Source of the DNA: Clostridium formicaceticum
GTDB lineage: Bacteria > Bacillota > Clostridia > Peptostreptococcales > Natronincolaceae
Assembly: GCF_001854185.1 (NCBI RefSeq)
Contig: NZ_CP017603.1
Location: 744,001-808,000 of the forward strand
Direction of reading: 5' to 3'
DNA: 64,000 bases
A program made the position numbers and the translations under genes. Positions 36,551-48,071 of the stretch are shown piece after piece (positions within the stretch are counted from its first letter, which is position 1; each line of letters starts with the position of its first letter). The notes under the pieces were generated by a model. That model made no database searches. It was not told the origin of the DNA and saw only the letters and a program-made list of their open reading frames with translations.

Positions 36551-37200
36551 TAGGACCTTCTCCTCAAAGCATCAACAATCTCTTTAGAAACTATCTCTAT
36601 ATCCTGATCCCCATTGATTATCATCAATAGGTCTCTTTCCTGATAATATTGAATTAATGGTTGGGTTTCTTTAAGATACACTTCTATTCTTTTAGAAACT
36701 GTCTCTTCTGTATCATCTTCTCTTTGATATAACTTGCCTCCACATTGGTCACAAAGTTCCCCCTTTAAGGAAGGATTGAACTCCAAGTGATAAGTAGCAC
36801 CACATTCTTTGCAAATTCTTCTGCCTACCGCTCTCTTAACAAGTTTATCCTTATCAACTTCTATATTGATAACACGATCTAAGGAAACACCCATGTTCAC
36901 TAACGCATTGTCTAAAGCCTCTGCTTGAGGAACTGTTCTTGGAAAGCCGTCTAGCAAGAAACCATTTTTACAATCTTCTTGTTTTAGACGATCTTCTACG
37001 ATTGCTACAACAAGTTCATCAGGTACTAAAAGACCTTGATCCATGTAACTTTTTGCCTTCTTTCCTAGTTCTGTTCCCTGCTTAATATTATATCTAAAAA
37101 TATCCCCTGTTGATATGTGGGGTACATCAAATTCATTTACAATGACCGCCGCTTGGGTGCCTTTGCCAGCCCCTGGGGGTCCTAGTAAAATTGTTCTCAT
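36550..37200 (-). CDS. adk: Adenylate kinase, zinc-lid type
   Basis: A 216-residue enzyme interconverting ATP, ADP and AMP. ATG 37200 is chosen since it gives [16 protein letters not shown] with GGGAG 8 bases upstream; the longer frame adds 12 non-homologous residues. P-loop GPPGAGKGT (7-15), LDGFPRT, and a lid with CKEC...CDQC, four cysteines that bind zinc, as in Gram-positive long-form Adk. Confidence 0.97.
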   Translation of the reverse strand: MRTILLGPPGAGKGTQAAVIVNEFDVPHISTGDIFRYNIKQGTELGKKAKSYMDQGLLVPDELVVAIVEDRLKQEDCKNGFLLDGFPRTVPQAEALDNALVNMGVSLDRVINIEVDKDKLVKRAVGRRICKECGATYHLEFNPSLKGELCDQCGGKLYQREDDTEETVSKRIEVYLKETQPLIQYYQERDLLMIINGDQDIEIVSKEIVDALRRRS

Positions 37201-37273
37201 TTCACCATCTCCCGAAGTAGATTTTGATGGTATCATGGGGATCAGTTCCCCATGACAGATACCTCTTTACTAG

Positions 37274-38548
37274 TTACTTTAAAAATCCTTGATAATGTCT
37301 CATTAACATTTGCGCCTCTACCTGTTTCATCGTTTCCAAAGCCACCCCAACAACAATCAATATGGATGTTCCTCCAAAAGCGATTGGCATTCCTAATAAG
37401 TTTAGGAATAGTGTTGGTAGGATAGCGATAACTGCTAGGAAAACTGCCCCAGCTAACGTAATTCTATTTAATACCTTTGTTAAATAATCGGAAGTAGGTT
37501 TTCCAGGTCGAATCCCTGGGATAAACCCTCCATTTTTTTTCATATTTGTAGCTACTTCAACTGGGTTAAAGGTAACTGCTGTGTAAAAATAAGTAAAGAA
37601 AATGATCAGCAGCGCACTTAATATATTATAAATAAATATCCCTGGTCTTCCGCCTGGTGATAACCATCTAGCTACAAATAAAGCAAAACCACTGGTCTCT
37701 CCAACAAAGAAAGCAATCGTCTGTGGAAAAGCTAATAGTGACATTGCAAAAATTACTGGAATAACGCCTGACTGATTTACCTTTAAAGGAATATGTGAAC
37801 TTTGTCCACCATACATTTTTCTACCTACAACTCTTTTTGCATACTGTACTGGAATTTTTCTAGTACCTTCCTGTATTGCAACTACACCAGCAACAATAGC
37901 TATTGCAATCACTACAAATAAGATAATGGTTATAATAGAAATTTCTCCTTGTCTGGTTAAAACAAATGTTCTATATACACCATCAGGCATTCTAGAGATA
38001 ATCCCTGCAAAAATCAGTAGGGAAATACCGTTGCCTACACCCTTTTCAGTAATCTGCTCACCTAACCACATTAAAAAGGCTGTACCAGCTGTTAATGTCA
38101 GTACAACAACAATGATACTGAAGGGATCCCTTGAAATCAATGCTCCTCTAAAAAGACCTACACTGATTCCAGTAGCTTGGATTAATGCCAGTATAACTGT
38201 TCCATATCTTGTATATTGAGCAATTTTTTTTCTGCCTTCTTCGCCTTCTTTCGCCATCTCTTCTAAGCTAGGAATTGCTATCGTTAAAAGCTGCATAATA
38301 ATAGAGGCAGTAATGTAAGGCGTGATACTTAGAGCAAAAATTGTCATATTACCGAAAGCACCACCTGAAAACATATCAAACATAGCAAGTAATCCAGCAT
38401 TCTCAACAATATTACGAACGTAGTTGATATTTACACCTGGCACTGGTATAGCAGAACCTAATCTAAAAATAACTAGCATCATCAATGTGTATAGTATTCT
38501 GCTTCTTAAATCTGGAATCTTCCAAGCGTTTTTTAAGGTAGATAGCAC
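37274..38548 (-). CDS. secY: Protein translocase subunit SecY
   Basis: A 424-residue, ten-TM channel protein. Plug and gate regions (RLGSAIPVPGVN, ASIIMQLLTIAIPSLEEM) and the cytosolic loops TRYGTVILALIQ and KRVVGRKMYGGQSSHIPLKVNQSGVIPVIFA are clear. Stop is 1 base from the rplO end, so expression is tightly coupled to rplO. Starts just upstream of adk. Confidence 0.98.
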   Translation of the reverse strand: MLSTLKNAWKIPDLRSRILYTLMMLVIFRLGSAIPVPGVNINYVRNIVENAGLLAMFDMFSGGAFGNMTIFALSITPYITASIIMQLLTIAIPSLEEMAKEGEEGRKKIAQYTRYGTVILALIQATGISVGLFRGALISRDPFSIIVVVLTLTAGTAFLMWLGEQITEKGVGNGISLLIFAGIISRMPDGVYRTFVLTRQGEISIITIILFVVIAIAIVAGVVAIQEGTRKIPVQYAKRVVGRKMYGGQSSHIPLKVNQSGVIPVIFAMSLLAFPQTIAFFVGETSGFALFVARWLSPGGRPGIFIYNILSALLIIFFTYFYTAVTFNPVEVATNMKKNGGFIPGIRPGKPTSDYLTKVLNRITLAGAVFLAVIAILPTLFLNLLGMPIAFGGTSILIVVGVALETMKQVEAQMLMRHYQGFLK

Positions 38549-38549
38549 C

Positions 38550-38993
38550 TTATATCACCTCTACTTTTCCACCGGCAGCTTCAATTTTTTCAATAGCTGA
38601 TTGTGTAAACTTTGCAGCCTTCACTGTCAAACTTTTTTTGATGTTGCCATTACCTAAAATCTTTAAGCCGTCCTTTTCAACTTTTTTAATGACACCTGCT
38701 TCTTTAAGCACTGCAGCAGTAATTTCTGTTCCATTTTCAAATCTATTTAAATCTTCAATATTTACAATGCTGAATTGTTTTTTGAAAATATTTGTAAAAC
38801 CGCGTTTTGGAAGGCGTCTAATAAGAGGCATTTGTCCCCCCTCGAAGCCGATTCTAACACCACCGCCGCTACGAGAATTTTGTCCGTTGCTACCTCTGCC
38901 TGCAGTTTTACCAAGACCACTACCTGTACCTCGGCCTTTTCTCTTTGTCTTCTTTACAGCACCTTCAGCAGGTCTAAGCTCATGTAACTTCAT
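38550..38993 (-). CDS. rplO: 50S ribosomal protein L15
   Basis: A 147-residue protein; [20 protein letters not shown], the glycine-rich [19 protein letters not shown] and [18 protein letters not shown] segments are diagnostic. Preceded by rpmD and abutting secY. Confidence 0.97.
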   Translation of the reverse strand: MKLHELRPAEGAVKKTKRKGRGTGSGLGKTAGRGSNGQNSRSGGGVRIGFEGGQMPLIRRLPKRGFTNIFKKQFSIVNIEDLNRFENGTEITAAVLKEAGVIKKVEKDGLKILGNGNIKKSLTVKAAKFTQSAIEKIEAAGGKVEVI

Positions 38994-39009
38994 CTTTACA
39001 CCTCCTTAT

Positions 39010-39189
39010 TTATGCTTCTACAACTTCTACTAAGTGTTTTACTCTTTCAATCATACCTCTAATTTGTGCATTGTCAGGTTTTTCTACCACCTGACCAACC
39101 TTTGATAATCCTAATGCTTCTACTGTTTTTCTTTGCTTTGGTAATGAACCAATAACACTTTTAACTAATTTGATATTTACATTTGCCAT
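39010..39189 (-). CDS. rpmD: 50S ribosomal protein L30
   Basis: A 59-residue protein read directly: ANVNIKLVKSVIGSLPKQRK, VEALGLSKVGQVVEKPDN and QIRGMIERVKHLVEV are typical. Sits between rpsE (14-base gap) and rplO (16-base gap) in the standard order. Confidence 0.96.
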   Translation of the reverse strand: MANVNIKLVKSVIGSLPKQRKTVEALGLSKVGQVVEKPDNAQIRGMIERVKHLVEVVEA

Positions 39190-39202
39190 AGTATTTTCCC
39201 TC

Positions 39203-39709
39203 CTAACCTAAGAGTTCTTCTATGGATTTGCCTCTTAGTCTAGCTACATCCTCTGCTCTTTTTAAATTTCTTAAGCCATCCATTGTAGCATTTACCATAT
39301 TTCTTGAATTGTTTGAACCTAAAGACTTTGCTCTTACATCTTTGATTCCTGCTAATTCTAATACCGCACGAACTGGTCCACCTGCAATAATACCAGTACC
39401 CTCTGAAGCAGGCATAATTAGTACATTACCAGCACCGAAGTGGCCAATGATTTGATGAGGAACGGTAGTCTTAACAATTGGTACATGAATTAAGTTTTTC
39501 TTTGCATCCTGAATGCCTTTTCTGATAGCATCTGGTATCTCCATAGCTTTACCAGATCCTACTCCTACATGTCCGTTTTCATCTCCAACTACTACTAAAG
39601 CAGCAAATCTAAAATTTCTACCACCCTTTACAACCTTAGTAACACGTCTTATGTCAACAACTTGTTCTTTTATATCAAGTTGACTAGCATCTATACGCTT
39701 GCGTAGCAT
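39203..39709 (-). CDS. rpsE: 30S ribosomal protein S5
   Basis: A 168-residue protein with the [23 protein letters not shown] double-stranded RNA-binding start, [17 protein letters not shown] and the C-terminal [20 protein letters not shown]. Helps decoding fidelity and mRNA entry. Standard length and order. Confidence 0.98.
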   Translation of the reverse strand: MLRKRIDASQLDIKEQVVDIRRVTKVVKGGRNFRFAALVVVGDENGHVGVGSGKAMEIPDAIRKGIQDAKKNLIHVPIVKTTVPHQIIGHFGAGNVLIMPASEGTGIIAGGPVRAVLELAGIKDVRAKSLGSNNSRNMVNATMDGLRNLKRAEDVARLRGKSIEELLG

Positions 39710-39728
39710 TTATTTCCCTCCTTCTTTA

Positions 39729-40097
39729 TTAAAAGTTAAGTCCGGCTTCTCTTGCACCTTCTGCCATTGCTTTTACTCTTCCATGATAAATATATCCACC
39801 ACGATCAAAAGTTACAGTTGTAATACCTTTTTCCAAAGCTCTTTTGGCTACTAACTGTCCCACTAGCTTAGCAGCATCTTGATTGCCTGTAGCTTCAGCT
39901 TGCTGCTTGATTTCTTTATCTAAAGTCGAAGCTGCTGCTAAGGTTTGACCGTTTTCATCATTAATGACTTGAGCATACATGTTATTTAAACTTCTATATA
40001 CATTTAATCTTGGACGCTCAGCTGTACCAGAGACTTTGTTACGAACTCTCTGATGTCTTTTCTTTCTTGTAAGGTTTTTACTTACCTTCTTGATCAC
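39729..40097 (-). CDS. rplR: 50S ribosomal protein L18
   Basis: A 122-residue 5S rRNA-binding protein: basic start [38 protein letters not shown] and the C-terminal [23 protein letters not shown]. Between rplF and rpsE. Confidence 0.97.
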   Translation of the reverse strand: MIKKVSKNLTRKKRHQRVRNKVSGTAERPRLNVYRSLNNMYAQVINDENGQTLAAASTLDKEIKQQAEATGNQDAAKLVGQLVAKRALEKGITTVTFDRGGYIYHGRVKAMAEGAREAGLNF

Positions 40098-40116
40098 CTT
40101 ATTTCACTCCTTTCTA

Positions 40117-40656
40117 TTACTTACCAGTCTTACCTTCTTTACGTCTGATCACTTCATCCGAGTATTTGATTCCCTTTCCTTTGTAAGGTTCAGGTTTTCT
40201 TAGTTCACGAATTTTAGCTGCATAGTTTCCAACAGCTTGCTTGTTAATTCCCTTAACAAGAATTTCAGTTTGAGAAGGTACTTCTGTTGTAACACCCTCT
40301 GGATCCACCATTTCTACAGGATGAGAAAATCCTAAGTTAAGCACTAGTTTATTGCCTTGTTTATTTGCTCTATATCCGACACCAACTAGCTGTAGTTTTT
40401 TCTCATATCCCTTCACTACACCGTCAACCATATTAGAAATTAGTGTTCTTGATAAACCATGTAAAGATCTATGTTTTTTATTGTTGGTTGGTCTTTCAAC
40501 AATAATTGTATTTTCTTCTCTTTTAATAGCAATATCTTTATGAATTTGTTCTGTCAGCATTCCCTTCGGACCCTTAACAGTAACAATATTGTTTTCATCA
40601 ACTTTTACTTCAACTTCATTTGTTAGCTCTATTGGCTTAACACCTATCCTTGACAT
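40117..40656 (-). CDS. rplF: 50S ribosomal protein L6
   Basis: A 179-residue protein. ATG 40656 ([11 protein letters not shown]) is chosen, 8 bases after AAGGAGG; the longer frame adds 16 unrelated residues. The conserved C-terminal [18 protein letters not shown] is intact. L6 lies near the factor-binding site of the 50S subunit. Confidence 0.97.
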   Translation of the reverse strand: MSRIGVKPIELTNEVEVKVDENNIVTVKGPKGMLTEQIHKDIAIKREENTIIVERPTNNKKHRSLHGLSRTLISNMVDGVVKGYEKKLQLVGVGYRANKQGNKLVLNLGFSHPVEMVDPEGVTTEVPSQTEILVKGINKQAVGNYAAKIRELRKPEPYKGKGIKYSDEVIRRKEGKTGK

Positions 40657-40684
40657 ATTTGCACCTCCTTTAAAGTTATTACGA

Positions 40685-41083
40685 TTACCAGATGTAAGCG
40701 ACAACCTCTCCGCCTACGCCCTCTTTTCTAGCAATTTTATCCGTAATAATTCCTTTAGATGTAGAAATAATCGCTACTCCTAGTCCACCTAATACCCTTG
40801 GAATTTCGTCTTTCTTTGCGTAAACTCTTAAGCCTGGCTTTGAGATACGTTTTATACCTGTGATAACTTTTTCGTTGTTTTTTCCGTATTTTAATTGCAT
40901 TCTGATAATGCCTTGTTTTCCGTCTTCAATTACATCGAATCCTTTTACAAAACCTTCTTCAAGAAGAATATTTGCAATTTCCTTTTTAACATTAGAAGCA
41001 GGAATATCTACAGTTTCATGTTTTACCGCACTGGCATTCCTAACCCGTGTAAGCATATCTGCAATTGGATCTGTCATTGTCAT
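40685..41083 (-). CDS. rpsH: 30S ribosomal protein S8
   Basis: A 132-residue primary 16S-binding protein: [37 protein letters not shown] and the C-terminal [15 protein letters not shown]. In many bacteria S8 regulates the spc group; no target site was identified here. Confidence 0.97.
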   Translation of the reverse strand: MTMTDPIADMLTRVRNASAVKHETVDIPASNVKKEIANILLEEGFVKGFDVIEDGKQGIIRMQLKYGKNNEKVITGIKRISKPGLRVYAKKDEIPRVLGGLGVAIISTSKGIITDKIARKEGVGGEVVAYIW

Positions 41084-41105
41084 AACTTTTACCTCCTTCC
41101 CGATT

Positions 41106-41291
41106 TTACCAGCTAGCTTTTTTCACACCTGGTATTTGTCCCTTGTAGGCTAATTCTCTAAAGCATATACGACATATACCAAATTTTCTTAAATAAGCAT
41201 GTGGTCTTCCACAGATTTTACATCTAGTATACTCTCTTGTTTGATATTTTTGTTTTCTTTGTTGCTTTACTTTAAGAGATTGTTTTGCCAC
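41106..41291 (-). CDS. rpsN: 30S ribosomal protein S14, zinc type
   Basis: A 61-residue zinc form (CKIC and CRIC pairs), ending [11 protein letters not shown]. The short Cys4 form is normal for Clostridia; a zinc-free paralogue might exist elsewhere. Between rplE and rpsH. Confidence 0.97.
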   Translation of the reverse strand: MAKQSLKVKQQRKQKYQTREYTRCKICGRPHAYLRKFGICRICFRELAYKGQIPGVKKASW

Positions 41292-41308
41292 TACATTGTA
41301 CCTCCTTC

Positions 41309-41848
41309 TTATTTTACGAAAGGCATTCCCATTAACTTTAATAACTCACGACTCTCTTCATCCGTTTTAGCAGTGGTAACAAAGATGATATCCATTCCCC
41401 GAACCTTTTCCACTTGATCATATTCAATTTCTGGGAAAATTAATTGCTCCTTGATACCTAGTGCGTAGTTTCCTCTACCATCAAAAGCCTTTGCACTTAC
41501 ACCCCTGAAATCTCTTACCCTTGGCAGTGCAACATTTACTAATCTATCTACAAATTCGTACATTTTTTCGCCTCTTAAGGTAACCTTAGCACCTATTGAC
41601 ATGCCTTCACGCACTTTAAAGTTAGAAACTGATTTTTTAGCTTTTGTAATAACAGGCTTTTGTCCAGCTATTGTAGCTAACTCCTTTACTGCAACTTCTA
41701 GACTTTTGGCATTGTCCTTAGCATCACCAATTCCCATATTAATAACAACTTTTTCAAGCTTTGGAATTTCCATAACGTTACTGTAACCAAACTTTTCCAT
41801 CATTGCTGCTGCAATTTCATTTTTATATTTTTCTCTTAATCTAGCCAT
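41309..41848 (-). CDS. rplE: 50S ribosomal protein L5
   Basis: A 179-residue 5S rRNA-binding protein: [59 protein letters not shown] and C-terminal [10 protein letters not shown]. Standard length and place. Confidence 0.98.
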   Translation of the reverse strand: MARLREKYKNEIAAAMMEKFGYSNVMEIPKLEKVVINMGIGDAKDNAKSLEVAVKELATIAGQKPVITKAKKSVSNFKVREGMSIGAKVTLRGEKMYEFVDRLVNVALPRVRDFRGVSAKAFDGRGNYALGIKEQLIFPEIEYDQVEKVRGMDIIFVTTAKTDEESRELLKLMGMPFVK

Positions 41849-41874
41849 TACTAGACTTACCTCCCTTCTTTACT

Positions 41875-42186
41875 TTAGTCTAATACTTCGCCAGTCTTTT
41901 TGCTTATTCTTACTTTTTCACCGTTTTGTAAAAGCTTATATCCAACTCTAACACCTTGGTTAGCTTTTTTCTCAAAGAACATTACATTAGATGCATGGAT
42001 AGGAGCTTCATGGCGTATAATACCCCCCTGCTGTGTTCTCGGGTTTGGTTTCTGATGTTTTGTCACCATATTTACGCCTTCAACAATCACTCTATTTACT
42101 TTCGGTAATACTTGTAGTACTTTACCTACTTTAGATTTATCTTTTCCAGCTATAACTACTACTGTGTCACCTTTTTTTATACGCAT
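41875..42186 (-). CDS. rplX: 50S ribosomal protein L24
   Basis: A 103-residue assembly initiator with an N-terminal KOW motif ([20 protein letters not shown]). ATG 42186 is chosen, with GGAGG 8 bases upstream; the reported longer frame starts three codons earlier with [21 protein letters not shown] is diagnostic. Confidence 0.97.
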   Translation of the reverse strand: MRIKKGDTVVVIAGKDKSKVGKVLQVLPKVNRVIVEGVNMVTKHQKPNPRTQQGGIIRHEAPIHASNVMFFEKKANQGVRVGYKLLQNGEKVRISKKTGEVLD

Positions 42187-42203
42187 TTGTAACACCTCCT
42201 CGT

Positions 42204-42572
42204 TTATAATACTTCTGGAGCTAGGGAAACAATCTTCATAAACTCTTTATCTCTTAACTCTCTTGCTACTGGTCCAAAGATACGTGTACCCACTGGCTGT
42301 TTATCTTCTTTAATAACCACAGCAGCATTCTCATCAAATCGTATATAAAAACCATCTTTACGTCTCACAGGAGCCTTTGTTCTAACTACAACCGCTCTTA
42401 CAACTTGACCTTTCTTTACAACTCCTCCTGGTGTTGCACTCTTAACTGCACAGATGATAACATCACCTATTCTTGCATATCTTCTTTTTGTTCCGCCTAG
42501 CACGCGGATACAAAGCAATTCTTTTGCGCCTGAGTTGTCTGCAACAGTAAGCCGTGATTCCTGTTGGATCAT
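42204..42572 (-). CDS. rplN: 50S ribosomal protein L14
   Basis: A 122-residue intersubunit-bridge protein: [66 protein letters not shown]. Standard. Confidence 0.98.
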   Translation of the reverse strand: MIQQESRLTVADNSGAKELLCIRVLGGTKRRYARIGDVIICAVKSATPGGVVKKGQVVRAVVVRTKAPVRRKDGFYIRFDENAAVVIKEDKQPVGTRIFGPVARELRDKEFMKIVSLAPEVL

Positions 42573-42599
42573 AGCAATACCTCCTTTTCCTCTTCTCTC

Positions 42600-42854
42600 T
42601 TACTTAGCTTGCTCTATCACTTTAACAAGTCTCCATCTTTTGTCCTTTGACAATGGTCTTGTTTCCATAATTCTTACTTTATCACCAATTCCACATTCGT
42701 TCATTTCATCATGCGCTTTATACTTTGTAGTTCTTTTAACCGCTTTACCATATAAAGGATGACGAACAAAGTCCTCTACTAATACTACAATTGTTTTATC
42801 CATTTTGTCGCTTACTACACGACCTGTTCTGATCTTTCTTCTTCCTCTTTCCAC
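42600..42854 (-). CDS. rpsQ: 30S ribosomal protein S17
   Basis: An 84-residue protein. I start it at GTG 42854, 8 bases after GGGAGG, giving [21 protein letters not shown], the usual length; the longer frame is 15 residues too long. [19 protein letters not shown] is typical. Confidence 0.96.
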   Translation of the reverse strand: MERGRRKIRTGRVVSDKMDKTIVVLVEDFVRHPLYGKAVKRTTKYKAHDEMNECGIGDKVRIMETRPLSKDKRWRLVKVIEQAK

Positions 42855-42891
42855 GAGTTTGGCCTCCCTTCCACCTTGCATCATAATCCGA

Positions 42892-43095
42892 TTAAGCATT
42901 TACATTGTTTATTTCGCGTTGTCTAATGATGGTTTTAATTCTAGCGATATCTTTGCGAACATTTCTGATTCTCAAAGGGTTCTCAAGCTGGCCGGTCGCT
43001 AATTGGAAACGCAAGTTAAATAATTCACTTTTTGAATCAGCTAATTTTTGTTGCAATTCAACATCTGTCATATCTCTTAATTGATTAGCTTTCAT
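42892..43095 (-). CDS. rpmC: 50S ribosomal protein L29
   Basis: A 67-residue two-helix protein at the tunnel exit: [40 protein letters not shown] 43095 is chosen by length and homology. Overlaps the rplP 3' end by 11 bases. Confidence 0.96.
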   Translation of the reverse strand: MKANQLRDMTDVELQQKLADSKSELFNLRFQLATGQLENPLRIRNVRKDIARIKTIIRQREINNVNA

Positions 43096-43528
43096 CAGCT
43101 TCACCACCCTTTACTTCTAATTCTTGACGTGTTACAAACTTACACTTAATTGGTAATTTATGCATAGCAAGTCTTAACGCTTCTCTTGCTTTTTCTTCTG
43201 GTACTCCAGCTAGTTCAAACATAACTCTACCTGGCTTAACAACTGCTACCCAAAACTCTGGTGAACCTTTACCAGCACCCATACGAGTTTCAGCAGGTTT
43301 TTTTGTTACGGGCTTGTGAGGGAAAATCTTAATCCAAACTTTACCCCCTCTTTTGATATATCTTGTCATAGCAATACGAGCAGCTTCTATTTGATTAGAG
43401 GTAATCCATGCTGGTTCTAAAGCCATAATTCCAAATTCTCCGTAGGAAACTTTGTTTCCTCTTGTGGCTTCACCTGTCATTTTACCCCTATGCACTCTAC
43501 GGCGTTTTACTCTTTTAGGCATTAACAT
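43085..43528 (-). CDS. rplP: 50S ribosomal protein L16
   Basis: A 147-residue protein: [50 protein letters not shown]-type core, [20 protein letters not shown]. The ATG used lies 8 bases after GGAGG. Contacts tRNA in the A site. Confidence 0.97.
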   Translation of the reverse strand: MLMPKRVKRRRVHRGKMTGEATRGNKVSYGEFGIMALEPAWITSNQIEAARIAMTRYIKRGGKVWIKIFPHKPVTKKPAETRMGAGKGSPEFWVAVVKPGRVMFELAGVPEEKAREALRLAMHKLPIKCKFVTRQELEVKGGEADES

Positions 43529-43560
43529 GCACTATTCCTCCTTCCTTCAAGGCATATCTG

Positions 43561-44244
43561 TTACTTGTTTTCTGTATTTTCGACACTTTCTTCTACTGCT
43601 ACATTTCTTTTAGCAGGTAATATTTCACCCTTGTAAATCCATACTTTTACACCTAATTTTCCATAGGTTGTCATGGCTTCAGCAAAACCATAGTCGATAT
43701 CCGCTCTTAATGTGTGTAATGGAACGTTTCCTTCGTTGTATCCTTCTGAACGAGCCATTTCTGCTCCTCCAAGTCTACCTGAAGTTAATACTTTAATTCC
43801 TTTAGCACCTGAACGCATGGCTCTTTGCATAGCTTGTTTCATCGCCCTTCTGAAGGATACCCTTCTTTCTAAAGAGAACGCAATGTTTTCAGCTACTAGT
43901 TGAGCATCTGTTTCTGGTCTTTTTATTTCTACTACATTTACTGCTACATTTTTATTTGTCATTTTTTCTAACTGCTTTTTCAGTTCTTCAACACCTTGCC
44001 CACCTTTACCAATAACCATTCCTGGCTTTGCTGTGTGAACATTTATTTTAACGCGATTATTAGCAGCTCTTTCAATTTCTACCTTAGAAATTCCGGAAAC
44101 AAAAAGTTTTTCTTTTACGTATTTTCGGATTTTATGGTCTTCAATGAGTAGGTCAGAATAATCTTTTTTGTTGGCATACCATTTGGCATCCCAGTCCTTA
44201 ATGATACCTACTCTCAATCCGTGTGGACTCACCTTTTGACCCAT
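43561..44244 (-). CDS. rpsC: 30S ribosomal protein S3
   Basis: A 227-residue protein with a KH domain (about 38-106, [20 protein letters not shown]) and C-terminal [28 protein letters not shown]. Mediates mRNA entry and helicase activity. Standard. Confidence 0.98.
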   Translation of the reverse strand: MGQKVSPHGLRVGIIKDWDAKWYANKKDYSDLLIEDHKIRKYVKEKLFVSGISKVEIERAANNRVKINVHTAKPGMVIGKGGQGVEELKKQLEKMTNKNVAVNVVEIKRPETDAQLVAENIAFSLERRVSFRRAMKQAMQRAMRSGAKGIKVLTSGRLGGAEMARSEGYNEGNVPLHTLRADIDYGFAEAMTTYGKLGVKVWIYKGEILPAKRNVAVEESVENTENK

Positions 44245-44263
44245 TATTTTCCCTCCTTAAATC

Positions 44264-44596
44264 CTATTTTTCTTTTAGCACAACACCGATATGACTTGTT
44301 CTCTTTCTAATCGTAGTGGCACGACCCATAGCTCTTGGTCTAAAACGTTTCATTGTAGGTCCTTGGTCTGCATAAATTTCTGCCACATATAGGCTATCTC
44401 TATCCATACTATAATTATTTTCCGCATTTGCCAAAGCCGACTTAACAACTTTTTCTACGATTGGCGCAGCGGCTTTAGGCGTATACTTTAATATTGCTAA
44501 AGCTTCATCAACTTTTTTTCCTCTAACTAAGTCAACAACTTGTTGAGCTTTTCTAGGAGCGATTCTGACAAATCTTGCAATTGCTTTTGCTTCCAT
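44264..44596 (-). CDS. rplV: 50S ribosomal protein L22
   Basis: A 110-residue protein lining the exit tunnel. ATG 44596 ([20 protein letters not shown]) is chosen; GGGAGG is 7 bases upstream and the longer frame adds 14 unrelated residues. C-terminal [20 protein letters not shown] is the tunnel loop. Confidence 0.97.
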   Translation of the reverse strand: MEAKAIARFVRIAPRKAQQVVDLVRGKKVDEALAILKYTPKAAAPIVEKVVKSALANAENNYSMDRDSLYVAEIYADQGPTMKRFRPRAMGRATTIRKRTSHIGVVLKEK

Positions 44597-44653
44597 GGAA
44601 TGACCTCCCTTCATAATCTCGATCAAATTATCAAACATTCCATCAACTTAAAT

Positions 44654-44935
44654 TTATTTTCTTTTTGTTGTTTTATCGTTATCGTCATGACCTCTATAGG
44701 TTCTGGTTAAAGCAAATTCTCCTAATTTATGTCCTACCATATCCTCAGTAATGTATACTGGAATGTGCTTTCTACCATCATGTACAGCAATAGTGTGTCC
44801 GATCATTTGTGGAAAAATAGTAGATGCTCTTGACCATGTTTTGATAACTTTCTTTTCATCTTTTGCATTCATTTCTTCTACCTTTTTTAACAAACCAGCA
44901 TGAACAAAAGGTCCCTTTTTTAGTGATCTACCCAT
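44654..44935 (-). CDS. rpsS: 30S ribosomal protein S19
   Basis: A 93-residue head protein: [57 protein letters not shown] 44935 has GGGAGG 7 bases upstream. Confidence 0.97.
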   Translation of the reverse strand: MGRSLKKGPFVHAGLLKKVEEMNAKDEKKVIKTWSRASTIFPQMIGHTIAVHDGRKHIPVYITEDMVGHKLGEFALTRTYRGHDDNDKTTKRK

Positions 44936-44993
44936 TACTTTTCCTCCCTTCACAAGTATGTGTCTATCTATATCTTTGCATTATTTTGCTGAA

Positions 44994-45824
44994 TTATTTC
45001 TTTCTTCTAGATACAATAAACTTGTTTGAAGCCTTCTTCTTATCACGTGTTTTGTATCCAAGAGCAGGTTTACCCCATGGTGTCACTGGTGATGGTCTAC
45101 CTATAGGAGATCTACCTTCCCCTCCACCGTGTGGATGGTCATTCGGGTTCATTGCAGAACCTCTTACAGTAGGTCTAATTCCCATATGTCTTTTTCTACC
45201 AGCTTTACCGATAGTGATGTTTTCATGTTCTAAATTTCCCACTTCACCAACAGTAGCCTTACAGTCAATAGCAATTTGTCTAATTTCTCCCGAAGGTAAT
45301 CTTAATAGTGCGTATTTGCCTTCCTTCGCCATTAACTGTGCTGAATTTCCGGCAGCTCTTGCAATTTGACCACCTTTACCAGGCTTCATTTCAATGTTGT
45401 GTACCACTGTACCAACAGGAATATTTCTTAATGGCAGAGCATTACCTACTTTAATATCTACATCTGCTCCTGATGCTACAACATCTCCAACCTTTAGGTG
45501 ATTTGGAGCAATGATGTACCTCTTTTCTCCATCAGCATAGTTCAATAATGCAATATTTGCAGTTCTATTTGGATCATACTCAATTGAAGCAACATTGGCT
45601 GGTATGCCATCTTTGTTTCTTTTAAAGTCGATAATTCTATACTTTCTTTTCATACCGCCACCTCTATGGCGTACGGTTATTTTACCTTGAGCGTTTCTAC
45701 CACCAGTTTTAGAAAGAGTTTCTAATAAAGACTTTTCTGGCTCTACCTTTGTTACTTCTTCAAATGTAGAAACTGTCATTTGTCTTCTAGCTGGTGAAGT
45801 AGGATTAAACTTTTTAATACCCAT
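44994..45824 (-). CDS. rplB: 50S ribosomal protein L2
   Basis: A 276-residue protein near the peptidyl transferase centre: [22 protein letters not shown], and C-terminal [20 protein letters not shown] with the functionally important His. Standard length. Confidence 0.98.
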   Translation of the reverse strand: MGIKKFNPTSPARRQMTVSTFEEVTKVEPEKSLLETLSKTGGRNAQGKITVRHRGGGMKRKYRIIDFKRNKDGIPANVASIEYDPNRTANIALLNYADGEKRYIIAPNHLKVGDVVASGADVDIKVGNALPLRNIPVGTVVHNIEMKPGKGGQIARAAGNSAQLMAKEGKYALLRLPSGEIRQIAIDCKATVGEVGNLEHENITIGKAGRKRHMGIRPTVRGSAMNPNDHPHGGGEGRSPIGRPSPVTPWGKPALGYKTRDKKKASNKFIVSRRKK

Positions 45825-45858
45825 TACTGTTTCCCTCCTTCGTATTACAAATCAGTCA

Positions 45859-46149
45859 TTACATTCCTTCAAATAACTCGATTTCTTTGCTATCTTGTGT
45901 TAAAGTAACGATAGCCTTTTTCCAGTCCGCTCTTTTGCCAACATATCTGCCCATTCTTTTTACTTTACCCTTCATGTTAACAGTATTTACCTTTTCTACT
46001 TTAACACTAAAGATTTTTTCTATGGCTCTTCTTATTTCTGTTTTGTTGGCTTTTCTATCTACAACAAAAGCATATTTTTTGTCGGCGATGTTATTCATGC
46101 TTTCTTCAGTAACTAATGGCCTAATAACAATATCGTGTGGATTTGTCAT
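45859..46149 (-). CDS. rplW: 50S ribosomal protein L23
   Basis: A 96-residue tunnel-exit protein and docking site for trigger factor: [60 protein letters not shown]. Start overlaps the rplD stop (TAATG). Confidence 0.97.
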   Translation of the reverse strand: MTNPHDIVIRPLVTEESMNNIADKKYAFVVDRKANKTEIRRAIEKIFSVKVEKVNTVNMKGKVKRMGRYVGKRADWKKAIVTLTQDSKEIELFEGM

Positions 46150-46772
46150 TATGCGTACACCTCCTCCACTTTTTGAACCGCATCTTTGGTAATGATAAAC
46201 TTATCGTATCTTAAGATATCATATACATTCAATGTACTGACAGAAGTTGTGTCAACTCCAGGAATGTTTCTAGCTGATTTAACCACAGCATCGTTTTTGT
46301 CACCTGTTACAATCAGTGCCTTCTTATCAACCTTTAAGTTGTTAAGAATATTTACCATCTCTTTTGTTTTTGGCAATTGTAAAGATAGTTCATCTAACAC
46401 AATCAGTTCATTACTATTTACTTTTGATGTAAGAGCTGATTTCATAGCTAATCTTCTTACCTTTTTAGGTAATGTATAGCTATAATTTCTTGGCTTTGGT
46501 GCAAAAATGGTTCCACCACCAACCCATAGGGGTGAACGAATACTTCCGTGACGCGCACGACCTGTTCCTTTTTGTCTCCAAGGCTTTCTTCCGCCACCTC
46601 TTACTTCTGCTCTCGTTTTAGCAGACTGTGTTCCTTGTCTTTTATTGGCTAATTGATTTTTTACAACTTCATAAAGCACATGTTGGTTTACTTCTACGCC
46701 AAATACATTGTCGTTTAATTCTATTTCACTTACTTGTTCTCCAGACACATTGTATACAGCTACTTTAGGCAT
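46149..46772 (-). CDS. rplD: 50S ribosomal protein L4
   Basis: A 207-residue protein: [42 protein letters not shown] extended tunnel loop. In E. coli L4 represses its own S10 operon through the leader; the structured leader at 47868-48065 makes similar control possible here. Confidence 0.97.
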   Translation of the reverse strand: MPKVAVYNVSGEQVSEIELNDNVFGVEVNQHVLYEVVKNQLANKRQGTQSAKTRAEVRGGGRKPWRQKGTGRARHGSIRSPLWVGGGTIFAPKPRNYSYTLPKKVRRLAMKSALTSKVNSNELIVLDELSLQLPKTKEMVNILNNLKVDKKALIVTGDKNDAVVKSARNIPGVDTTSVSTLNVYDILRYDKFIITKDAVQKVEEVYA

Positions 46773-46797
46773 AGCAATTCCTCCTTTCTCAATCAGA

Positions 46798-47430
46798 TTA
46801 TTTTCCTTGTTTTATGGTTTCTTTGATGATTAATAATCCTTTTTTAGGTCCTGGCACAGCACCCTTCACTAAAAGTGCATTTCTTTCCACATCTACTTTT
46901 ACTACTTCTAGATTTTGAACAGTCACTTGTACTGCTCCCATATGTCCAGGTAGTTTTTTGCCTTTAAATACTCTAGATGGGAATGAAGACGCCCCCATTG
47001 AACCGGGTCTTCTATGATATCTAGAACCGTGGGATTCTGGTCCTCTACTTTGACCATGTCTTTTAATAACCCCTTGGAAGCCCTTACCTTTAGAGATTCC
47101 TGTGATATCTACTTTTTGTCCTGCTTCAAAAGCATCTACTTTAATTTCTTGCCCTACTGTAAATTCACTTGGGTTTTCTAACCTGAATTCTTTTAACTTT
47201 CTTTTAACCGTTACGCCACCTTTTTCAAAGTGTCCTTTTAGTGGCTTGTTAACATTTTTTTCCTTGATTTCTCCGTAGCCTATTTGAACAGCATTATATC
47301 CATCAGTCTCTGTTGTTTTTACTTGAGCTACAACATTAGGTTCCACTTGGATTACTGTCACAGGTACTACTAAACCCTGTTGATCGAAAACTTGAGTCAT
47401 CCCAACTTTTCTTCCGATAATACCTTTCAT
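46798..47430 (-). CDS. rplC: 50S ribosomal protein L3
   Basis: A 210-residue protein: [59 protein letters not shown], the loop reaching the peptidyl transferase centre. Standard. Confidence 0.98.
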   Translation of the reverse strand: MKGIIGRKVGMTQVFDQQGLVVPVTVIQVEPNVVAQVKTTETDGYNAVQIGYGEIKEKNVNKPLKGHFEKGGVTVKRKLKEFRLENPSEFTVGQEIKVDAFEAGQKVDITGISKGKGFQGVIKRHGQSRGPESHGSRYHRRPGSMGASSFPSRVFKGKKLPGHMGAVQVTVQNLEVVKVDVERNALLVKGAVPGPKKGLLIIKETIKQGK

Positions 47431-47527
47431 TACTACACCTCCTATTAATCTTACAGCGGATTACACTTCATGTATAATCATACTAAGACAGGATGAAGTC
47501 CATCGCTTTATCTTAGTCAAACTGACA

Positions 47528-47848
47528 TTATAATTTAATTTCGATATCCACACCAGCTGGTAAATCTAATCTCATTAAAGCATCAACAGTCTTTGGGGTT
47601 GGGCTTAAGATGTCGATTAATCTCTTGTGTGTTCTCATTTCAAACTGTTCTCTAGAGTCTTTGTACTTATGAACAGCTCTTAATATTGTAATAATTTGTT
47701 TTTCTGTCGGCAATGGTACTGGACCAGAAACCTCAGCACCACTTCTTTTCGCGGTTTCAACGATTTTTTCAGCTGATTGATCTAACACCTTGTGATCATA
47801 CGCCTTTAATCTGATTCTGATTTTTTGTTTAACTTTTGCTGTTGCCAT
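47528..47848 (-). CDS. rpsJ: 30S ribosomal protein S10 / NusE
   Basis: A 106-residue protein, also the antitermination factor Nus[53 protein letters not shown]. First gene of the long S10-spc-alpha block, with its own promoter and structured leader. Confidence 0.98.
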   Translation of the reverse strand: MATAKVKQKIRIRLKAYDHKVLDQSAEKIVETAKRSGAEVSGPVPLPTEKQIITILRAVHKYKDSREQFEMRTHKRLIDILSPTPKTVDALMRLDLPAGVDIEIKL

Positions 47849-47867
47849 TAAAATTCCCTCCCTTTCA

Positions 47868-48065
47868 TCGCACGTGATTTCTTTTTACGTGCGACCTCGA
47901 CTACCTATACACTGTTCCGGGTGTGTTGATATTTTTTTCAACTCCCTAAAGGGTAGTCTTGTCGCCCGATTCATAGATCTAGACATTTCTCCACGAAAAT
48001 TTCCCTTTTGAGCAACCTTTCGCTTCATCGCCTTAATAACTTAAAAAAACATGTCAAACAGACAC
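47868..48065 (-). ncRNA. Structured 5' leader of the S10 operon
   Basis: About 200 bases of untranslated leader can form many helices. A long-range GACTACC/GGTAGTC pair (47899-47905 with 47952-47958) encloses GTTGA/TCAAC, ACAC/GTGT and CCC/GGG hairpins. An 8-bp TCGCACGT/ACGTGCGA hairpin lies next to the rpsJ ribosome binding site, and GTTGC/GCGAC lies further 5'. The layout suggests an autoregulatory ribosomal-protein leader. It does contain a 47-codon frame, which I judge not to be coding. Confidence 0.6.
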
Positions 48066-48071
48066 TAATAT

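Noticed and set aside
47885-48028. 47-codon minus-strand frame (MKRKVAQKGNFRGE...) in the S10 leader
   Set aside because: Poor ribosome binding site and its bases coincide with the helices of a structured leader; more likely RNA than protein.
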